Shown piece by piece: positions 57,689 to 64,000 of a stretch of DNA of 64,000 bases (its first letter is position 1; each line of letters starts with the position of its first letter). This DNA comes from Pictodentalium vernedei (lineage: Eukaryota; Mollusca; Scaphopoda; Dentaliida; Dentaliidae). Under the pieces are notes generated by a model that saw only the letters and a list, made by a program, of their open reading frames with translations, was not told the origin of the DNA and ran no database searches. A program made the position numbers and the translations under genes. Location: assembly GCA_031216915.1 (NCBI GenBank), contig CM062297.1, forward strand, positions 364,139,704 to 364,203,703. Reading direction: 5' to 3'.

Positions 57689-58494
57689 CTAGAGGTGTGA
57701 CTGTCCCAGATGGGCCTGTCCATATCCCCTGCCACCCCAGCCACCATGATTATTCTAAGACAAAAGGGGCACAACTCGGGTAAAAAAAGTCTGATCAAAA
57801 CTATAAACTTTGAAACTTGATATGGATGTTCACCACAATACCAGTTATAATTGGTATGGTGCTGAACATCCATACCAAGTTTCAAAGGAATCGACCCATA
57901 AACACCTGTAAAAATCTCCAGACAAAATTCAGGCATTCTAAGATGAAAATGGGCATAACTCAAGGAAAAAATGTCTGATCAAAACTATAATTACAGGTGC
58001 ACAGGTTCCCATGGTAGTGAACATCCATACCAAGATTCAATGAAATCAACCCATAAACGTTTGAGAAAATCTGCAGACAAAATTCTAGGCAATTCAGGCA
58101 TTCTAAGAAGAAAAGAGGCAAAAAAAATTCCGATCAAAACTATAATCACATGTGCACAGCATCCCACGATAGTGAACATTAATATCAACTTTGAAAGGAA
58201 TCGACCTATGGATATCTCAAAAAATCTCCAGACAAAATTCAGACGTTCTAAGACAAAAATGGTCATAACTCAGCAAAAAACGTCCATTCAAAACTATAAA
58301 TGCAGGTGCACAGGTTCCCATGGTAGTAAACAACCATACCAAGAGAAAATCTCTGGACAAAATTCTAGGCCTGCTTTTTCAAGTTGAAAAGGGTCATAAT
58401 TCTGGCGAATATAATCTGGCCGGAACTATAATTACATGTGCATAGGTTCCCATGGTGGTGAATATTCAAACCAAGTTTCGAGCTGGAGGTATAA
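57689..58494 (+). mobile_element. Family K element, 3'-reduced
   Basis: The 5' end is CTAGAGGTGTGACTGTCCC, then GATGGGCCTGTCCATATC and CCCCTGCC. The core has five units of about 135-150 bp (CAAAACTATAATTACAGGTG, GAACATCCATACCAAG, GAATCGACCCATAAAC). The 3' end is only GGAGGTATAA, without the GGAC tract and hairpin arm seen at 60259-60920. Confidence 0.78.
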
Positions 58495-59079
58495 TCATCA
58501 TTAGCAAAATTTTAATTAAAGATGCACGGGGTTATACCTATATTATTTCTATAATTAGCGTCCGGGGAAATACTGCTCACCCATGGAAAGCGACCAGTCC
58601 ATGGCATCCGCACTGTAATCTATTTGTTCTAGTGGGAGCATGATGGCACAGTCTTGAGGCTTATGACACACTGACTGATTTCATGCTTTTGACCAATGTG
58701 ATGCAGTTAAGTGGGTTATTAAAGTTTGACAGGCATTCACTGCAGCTTGGCAGTTCTTTCTGTGTATTCTAGCTTCCTACACCCACAAAAACTTCTCACA
58801 TGAAATGAACCAGAGTGTTGAATGTATTGGTGTTTAACTGGTGGATTGGTCAATTTGTTACCTCCTGCAAATTTATTGATTATAATTTGGTGTGAATGGT
58901 CACTTTCACAACTGTGGCAATATCGTGACCACAAGACTGGTATGAATTATTTTTTAAGTATAGCTGATTATTGATACACAGGTTGTCTACTTCAGAAGGC
59001 TTTCACACCAGGCTTTGGTTACCTCATCCTATTTTACAAGTTAATTACTTAATAGTTGTTGGGGTAAAATGACAATTTC
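58495..59079 (+). mobile_element. Unclassified repeat and degenerate SINE remnant
   Basis: 58563-58610 (CGGGGAAATACTGCTCACCC) resembles 28796. At 58622-58850 GGGAGCATGATGGCACAG, then GGCAGTTCTTTCTGTGTATTCTAGC and TTCCTACACCCACAAAAAC, then TTGGTGTTTAAC, are diverged SINE pieces on plus. This is old and no promoter boxes survive. Confidence 0.5.
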
Positions 59080-59346
59080 AACATTCAGGTTCACCTCATG
59101 CTGCATATTTTTCAAGTAAAACTAATTGTTTACCACAGTAAACAAGTAGGCCTGGTATTCTTAAACATGTAGAAGGGCTAAAATCACTCCCCCGTATGGC
59201 TTAGGTGAGTGATTAGCTCTCCTCACACTTACAAAAGCTAAAAGTGACAAAATGAAGTTTTACTATTAAAGAGTTCTGCCAAGTGGGCTTTGTACATTTG
59301 ATTTGGTGCTGCTTATAAGGCAGTCTCCATGAGATAGCTACAATGC

Positions 59347-59392
59347 CCCTCCCACTCCTCTGGGCCTTAGCAAGGCCCAGAGGTGTGGGAGG
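59347..59392. repeat. GC-rich hairpin in repeat L copy 2
   Basis: CCTCTGGGCCTT-AGC-AAGGCCCAGAGG forms a perfect 12-bp stem that extends outward through CTCCCAC/GTGGGAG across one mismatch, about 20 bp in all. It lies in an AT-rich context and is shared, in weaker form, with 47405-47455. Confidence 0.85.
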
Positions 59393-60258
59393 AGCAATGG
59401 CGCTGTCTTACAGAGACCACTAACATAGCACAGATCTTAAAAGATGAGGGTTTAGGAATAGGCTGTTATGGTAATCATTATTTTATAAGACGAGGGGGGG
59501 AAGGCTAGTTTTCGCCCTCCTTAATTTTTTCAAGGCATACGGTAAACAAGCGACAAAATCCCTCTCCTGAAAAAGCCAGGACTGAACAAGTACTTCTTTT
59601 CTACTTTTTGGGGATTCACACATGAAAATCTTCTAGTGATAAACTGAGCAATTATTCTTTTACATCTTGGCTGATAGAGCTGTCAAAACTCTGTCAAACA
59701 AGACATCATAAAGAAAATACTTATATATGTCAGTCTGTTGGCATCCTATGATGACTGGCTGAGAAAGGAGGAGGCAGTTTGAATCTAACCCCCACCACTA
59801 CTTGTATACATAAACAGACCCTTTATCCTATTATATCTGTCTAACAGAGCTGCAAAAGCTCTGTCAAACAAACAATAATGAAGAAAATACTTATATACAG
59901 GGTTCTTCTCCCTTTTCAGGGAAATGGTCCTGGAACAATTCAATTGGGAAAGCTTATGTCATGAGGGCTCCAATTGGAAGAAACGCACAAAGAATAAATG
60001 TTACCTTCATATTGAACTGAGAACATTAATACAGAAGCTACATGTATAGTACATGTAGTACGTTTTATAACAGTCGCATGAAATAATGATCATCTCTATT
60101 AAATAAAATGTTCTTATACTAACTATTAAGTGAAGATTTTTGCGATCGTTCACATTCTGTGACTTTGCAGATGTGTCTATGCAATATTCGTAGGCAGCCA
60201 AGACTTGTCTAGAAACAACTGACAAGGTTCTTGGGATGTAACTTGCAAACAGATCTAA

Positions 60259-60920
60259 CTGGAGGTGTGACTGTCCCAGATGGTCTTGTCCATACCTCCT
60301 GCCACCATGATTATTTTAAGACAAAAAGAGACACAACTCTGGTAAAAAAAAAAGTCTGATCAGATCTATAATTGTAGGTGCACAGGATTCCATGGTAGTA
60401 AACATTCATACCAAGCATCAAAGGAATCGACCCATAAACATCTAAGAAAATCTTCGGACAAAATTCAGACATTCTAAGATGAAAAGGGGCATAACTCTGG
60501 CCCCTTTTGGTCACGATCAAAACATTCTGATCAAAACTATAATCGCAGATGCACAGATTCTCATGTTTGTAAACATCAATACCAAGTTTCAAAGGAATCG
60601 ACCCATAAATGTCTGAGAAAATCTCCGGACAAAATTCTAGGCCTGCTTTTTCAAGTCGAAAAGGGACATAATTCCGGCAAAAATAATCCCGACTGAGCTA
60701 TAATCGCAGGTGCACAGGTTCCCAAGGTGGTGAACATTCATACCAAGTTTTGAGCAGATTGGTCAATAAGTGTCTGAGAAAATCTCCAGACAAAATTATG
60801 TAGACAGATGGATGGATGAACAGACAGATGGATGGGCAGACGGACAGACATATTGATGGGCAGACGAGGTGATTCCACCATACCCCCCCCCCCCCCCACA
60901 ACTCAATGCAGGGGGTATAA
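60259..60920 (+). mobile_element. Family K element, complete
   Basis: The 5' end is CTGGAGGTGTGACTGTCCC, then CCATACCTCCTGCC. The core is three to four units like those at 57689. The tract GACAGATGGATGGATGAACAG...GACGGACAGAC (60798-60850) precedes a C-run and GCAGGGGGTATAA (60908-60920). A family B element follows with no intervening DNA. Confidence 0.83.
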
Positions 60921-61822
60921 TAAAAGTGTCAATGATACTGTAGCTTGACTTGACTGTGTGTAGTGTTAATGAAAAGGATATGAAAGGATTTTGAAATAAG
61001 ACAAGAATTGTGATCATTGAGAATATGTTAATTTCTGTTCCCTGTATGCAGTGTTTTCAATAAGAATAATTTGAGTGTAGACTGCAATAAAAAATTAAGA
61101 CCTGGGTTGATGTGGCCCTAACAGTTAATGTATGTCAACCAAAGTTACAGTAAAATCATTCCAAAACGAGTCATCCTACCAAGATGCGATGAAATCCCTT
61201 CATAAATACAATTTGTAGACTTTAAAGGAATCTAGGTCACGTGATGGTTAGGCATTCATGGTTGACCAATCATGACCAAAATAGGAGTCTCATCTAGATA
61301 TCATACCAAGTTACAATGAAATTCCTTCATAAAGCAACCTGTAAGCAGTGCTGAAGGAATTGAGGTCAAGTGACCAGGCAGCGGTAATGGCTGACCGATC
61401 ATGACCAAAATACGACAGTCTCATCTAGACACCATACCAAGTTATCCTTCCACGTTACAATGAAAGTGCCGTCAAGACTGACCGATCGTGACCAAAAGGG
61501 GACGTTTTCATCTAGACATACAAAGTGATCCTACCAAGTTACAATGAAATCCCTTCAAAAATATGACCTGTAGACTCTACTAAAGGCCTTTGGGTTTCGG
61601 TCTCTTGCAGCCATCAAGGTAGACCGATCGCGACCAAAAGTGGATGTTCTCATCTAGATATGACTTTGCACCTGCACATGAAATTTTGTGATGATTGAGG
61701 CAAAAACTATGGGGTGTAGCCTGTGCCAACGAAAATGTGAACAGGCTGATAGACTAAGAGACTCACAGACTTCCTCAGACGTGATGGCAATAGCTTATCT
61801 TGCCTTTGTCAAGTTAAGCTAA
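60920..61822 (+). mobile_element. Family B element (CTTAAC subtype) abutting K
   Basis: The 5' end (A)TAAAAGTGTCAATGATACTG is followed by TAGCTTGACTTGAC. The body matches 46290-47217 (TTAATTTCTGTTCCCTGTAT, GACCGATCGTGACCAAAA). The 3' hairpin AGCTTATCTTGCC-TTT-GTCAAGTTAAGCT ends CTAA at 61819-61822. The right flank AAACTGCC rejoins AGATCTAA, left of K, to give AGATCTAAAAACTG, identical to L copy 1 at 55152-55165. Confidence 0.88.
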
Positions 61823-62269
61823 AAACTGCCTGTTGAGGCACCTGTATTGTTGCAGAAAAAGTGATGAAAATCAGAATTAGACCCTCAAGAATATTATTAA
61901 TTCTTATTTCATCTACGACTGAGTTTGGGAAATTTATCGTTTGAATAGGGAAAAATCATGTCAAAATGTCATTGGGAAAAGGTCTCACATTCAGCCCCTG
62001 TAGACACCCAAAGGTATATCGCATATTGGTCAGACTGCTGGCATTCGATGGTGCCTAACCAAGAGGAGAAGTTAGTTTGAGGTAAGTCTACTTACCGAGA
62101 ACAAAACAAAATAATACATAAAGATGAAAATAAATACTGTTAACAAATAGGTACTCTATTTAAAAAGTCAAATTTAGATCAGCCAAGTCTATGTTGATGG
62201 GGATTATTTATCAATCTCGTTATCTCGAGAAGACTACTCACAGAGAACAGACTTAGTTGGTTTAAAATT

Positions 62270-62540
62270 GTCTGTTCTTTTGTCACCTATACCGGTACTC
62301 ACTTCTTTTTGAAAGTAGACACTGTATGGTGTTCGGTTAATAGTGCCAGCTGTCCCTGTCTTAGGTTGTCCCATAACTGGAATCTTACCCGTCATCGGAA
62401 ACAGACCTGTATCACCTGTACTCACCTCTTTTTGTAAGTGGACAATGTATAGAGTTCAGTTAATGGTGCCAGCTGTCCCTGCCTTAGGTTGTCCCATAAC
62501 TGGAATCTTACCTGTCATCGGAAACAGACCTGTATCACCT
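62270..62540 (+). repeat. Tandem repeat, ~115-120 bp units, in L copy 2
   Basis: Same unit as 56600-56885 (CCAGCTGTCCCTG, GTCCCATAACTGGAATCTTA, CATCGGAAACAGACCTGTAT). It continues after the MITE at 63016-63270. Confidence 0.88.
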
Positions 62541-62544
62541 ATAC

Positions 62545-63015
62545 CAGCGCCTGTAATTAGCAAAAATTCCCTCGGCAAAAACTTTGCAGACAATAAATGA
62601 GTATCCTCGGCAAAAATTGAGTTTTCCTCGGCAATTTTTACAAAATGACTATTTCATGTAAATAACTACTGGGGAAGCACTGTGTCTGTATGCGTTCTCG
62701 GATGTACGACTGTGTGCGTCTTGAACATGTAGGTTTTTTCTGGGTAATAAACACACATTTTAAAGAGATATCTCAAAGATGTATAATATTGTGCCACACA
62801 CTTTCCAGTATATCCACATTAAAGACCACAAACATGTTCAAGAACGACAAAAAATTTGCTCAGCCTACTACTCTTCTATTGTTGTACTCTGTTTTTAATA
62901 GTCATTACTGACGTCACTCAAATTGTCCTTGGCAAAAATACTGCCGAGGAAACATCTAAAATGTCTCAGCAACTCGTCAGCAATTGCCATTGCCGAGGAC
63001 TAATTACAGGGGCTG
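62545..63015. mobile_element. MITE with CAG...CTG termini and 7-bp TSD
   Basis: Terminal inverted repeats CAGCGCCTGTAATTAG (62545-62560) and the complement of CAGCCCCTGTAATTAG (63000-63015) differ at one base. The flanks are CCTATAC at 62538-62544 and 63016-63022, and undisturbed tandem units show a single CCTATAC. Sub-terminal CCTCGGCAA motifs occur in both orientations. CAG ends suggest hAT, but hAT normally makes 8-bp duplications; P-type elements are an alternative. There is no transposase. Confidence 0.85.
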
Positions 63016-63270
63016 CCTATACTCACCTCTTTTTGTAAATGGATACTGTATAGAGTTTAGTAAATGGTGCCAGCTGTCCCTGTCTTAGGCAGCCTCATAA
63101 TTGGAATCTTACCCGTCATCGGAAACAGACCTGCGTCACCTATACTCACTTCCTTTAGCAAGTAGACACTGTATATTGTTCAGTTAATGGTGCCAGTTGT
63201 CCCTGTCTTAGGTTGTCCCATAATTGGAATCATATCTGTAATCGGAAACAGACCTGTGTCACCTATTCTC
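63016..63270 (+). repeat. Tandem repeat continuation in L copy 2
   Basis: Two further units of the 62270 repeat (TGGTGCCAGCTGTCCCTGTC, CCCGTCATCGGAAACAGACC). Confidence 0.88.
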
Positions 63271-63299
63271 AATTCTTTTGAGTTTTTGTCCTTTTTTTT

Positions 63300-63324
63300 G
63301 GGGGGGGGGGGGGGGGGGGGGGGG
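63300..63324 (+). repeat. Poly(G) tract, 25 G
   Basis: It follows a T-run in L copy 2. L copy 1 has TTTTTTGGGGGGTGGGG at the matching place (56966-56985), so the G-run expanded or contracted between copies. Confidence 0.9.
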
Positions 63325-63693
63325 CTGTTGTCATTGTTTGTTTTTTTTGTGGGGATTATATGCATATTTTTCATGGCAGTACTCCACTTCTTACAGCCAT
63401 AAGACCTTGTTGACATTTAATGCAAATAGTGCTACTAGTTTTTGAGTTCTTTCGCGGGCCGGGGTTTTTTTTTGCCACAGCTGCAGTTTTTGAAATAGTC
63501 AATTCCCCGTCAGTCAAAGTCAGCATGGAATCAGGCTCTTTAATAAATGTCAATATTTGCCTGAGTCTTCTGTCTCGTCTCCCCTTTGAGGCAAGTGCAT
63601 GTTTTCATTATCAACGAGATGATTTGCCTCTGAAGTTCAGGCATATGAAAACAGGATATCACCCCAAAGCAAATTGATAATCAACTAAAGAAT

Positions 63694-64000
63694 TGTAATT
63701 TGTTGGACAAATTACGGGCTTTCCCAACTTTCCAATGTGAAAATGCAAATTACATATAGCAAAGGAAAGTGCTTGAAATTATCCATTTCCAAAATGATGG
63801 ACAAAAAGCTTCCAAAGTTGGCTAATTTTGAAATTCTCTATCGGTTCTCTTATTCACGCCTCACTTTGCTTGGGGGTTATAATCTTGAGATTAAAAAGTA
63901 AACAGTAACTTTCTTCTCCAATCATTGTTATATCTATCCATACCAAAATAATTGCTAAAACAACCTTGCAATTAGAGGAAATGAGTACAGATGTTTGCAA
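63694..64000 (+). mobile_element. Family A element, 5' end, runs off the window
   Basis: The palindrome with arms GTAATTTGT and ACAAATTAC around TGG (63695-63715) is followed by GGGCTTTCCCAAC (63716-63728) and the family A 5' core (GATTAAAAAGTAAACAGTAAC). It supplies the 5' terminus matching the 3' hairpin at 6106-6135. Confidence 0.87.

Larger units (their letters stand above)
59080..63690 (+). repeat. Large repeat L, copy 2
   Basis: Collinear with copy 1. Segments 59080-60258, 61823-62544 and 63016-63690 are interrupted by a K plus B double insertion and by a 471-bp MITE. It keeps the empty sites for B4 (59160), the SINE (59632), and H2 (62155). Its biological identity is unknown; I see no retroelement or transposase domain. 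It may be a non-autonomous element or a segmental duplication. Confidence 0.72.

Overview
The window looks like non-coding nuclear DNA of a marine invertebrate, most probably a bivalve or other mollusc. This rests on three things: AT-rich sequence packed with interspersed repeats, a tRNA-type SINE with an (AAAT)n tail, and many hairpin-ended elements with tandem-repeat cores that resemble the 'pearl'/CvA-type and Helentron-associated elements known from bivalves. The organism is an inference. I found no convincing protein-coding gene, exon, tRNA gene or rRNA gene. All long open frames lie in tandem or interspersed repeats, and their sister copies are broken.

Four kinds of mobile DNA fill most of the window. 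(1) At least eight sequence-unrelated non-autonomous families (labelled A, B, C, D, F, H, J, K and N here; E, O and P are partial) share one design: a short 5' palindrome, then a 10-13 bp sequence, then often a tandem-repeat core, then a GGAC/GACA-rich tract, then a 3' hairpin whose last arm is the inverse complement of that 5' sequence and ends in CTAA, CCAA or ATAA. Paralogous empty sites inside the window show insertion into A-runs without target duplication, as expected of Helitron/Helentron-type elements. (2) Ten or more SINE copies share one body but carry three different Pol III heads (two tRNA-like, one 5S rRNA-like) and two 3' tails; several have clear target-site duplications. (3) Short inverted-repeat DNA transposons occur: two piggyBac-like MITEs with TTAA sites, a hAT-like 1.75 kb element, and a CAG...CTG MITE. 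(4) There are large tandem arrays with units of about 50 to 540 bp.

Layout: 1-6.1 kb holds family A pieces with four SINEs. 7.1-9.5 kb holds the hAT-like element, a piggyBac-like MITE and a large inverted repeat. 10.0-12.3 kb holds the 5S-headed SINE, a SINE nested in a B element, and an array of about 187 bp units. 12.3-17.3 kb is a nest (H containing C and a B copy; C containing a D piece and another B). 17.4-19.4 kb holds three SINEs. 19.7-26.0 kb holds two D elements, one with fifteen units of about 166 bp. 26.5-28.5 kb holds two minisatellites. 29.1-34.3 kb is a B element split by a 3.4 kb N element. 34.3-38.5 kb holds D, J and a D remnant. 38.6-46.1 kb holds F, E and C elements inserted in a host repeat G. 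46.1-63.7 kb holds two copies of a large repeat L, each disrupted by different insertions, plus two minus-strand A elements and an array of about 128 bp units. A new A element starts at 63.7 kb.

The value of the window is that these copies serve as one another's empty sites, so element ends, insertion mechanism and nesting order can be read directly.
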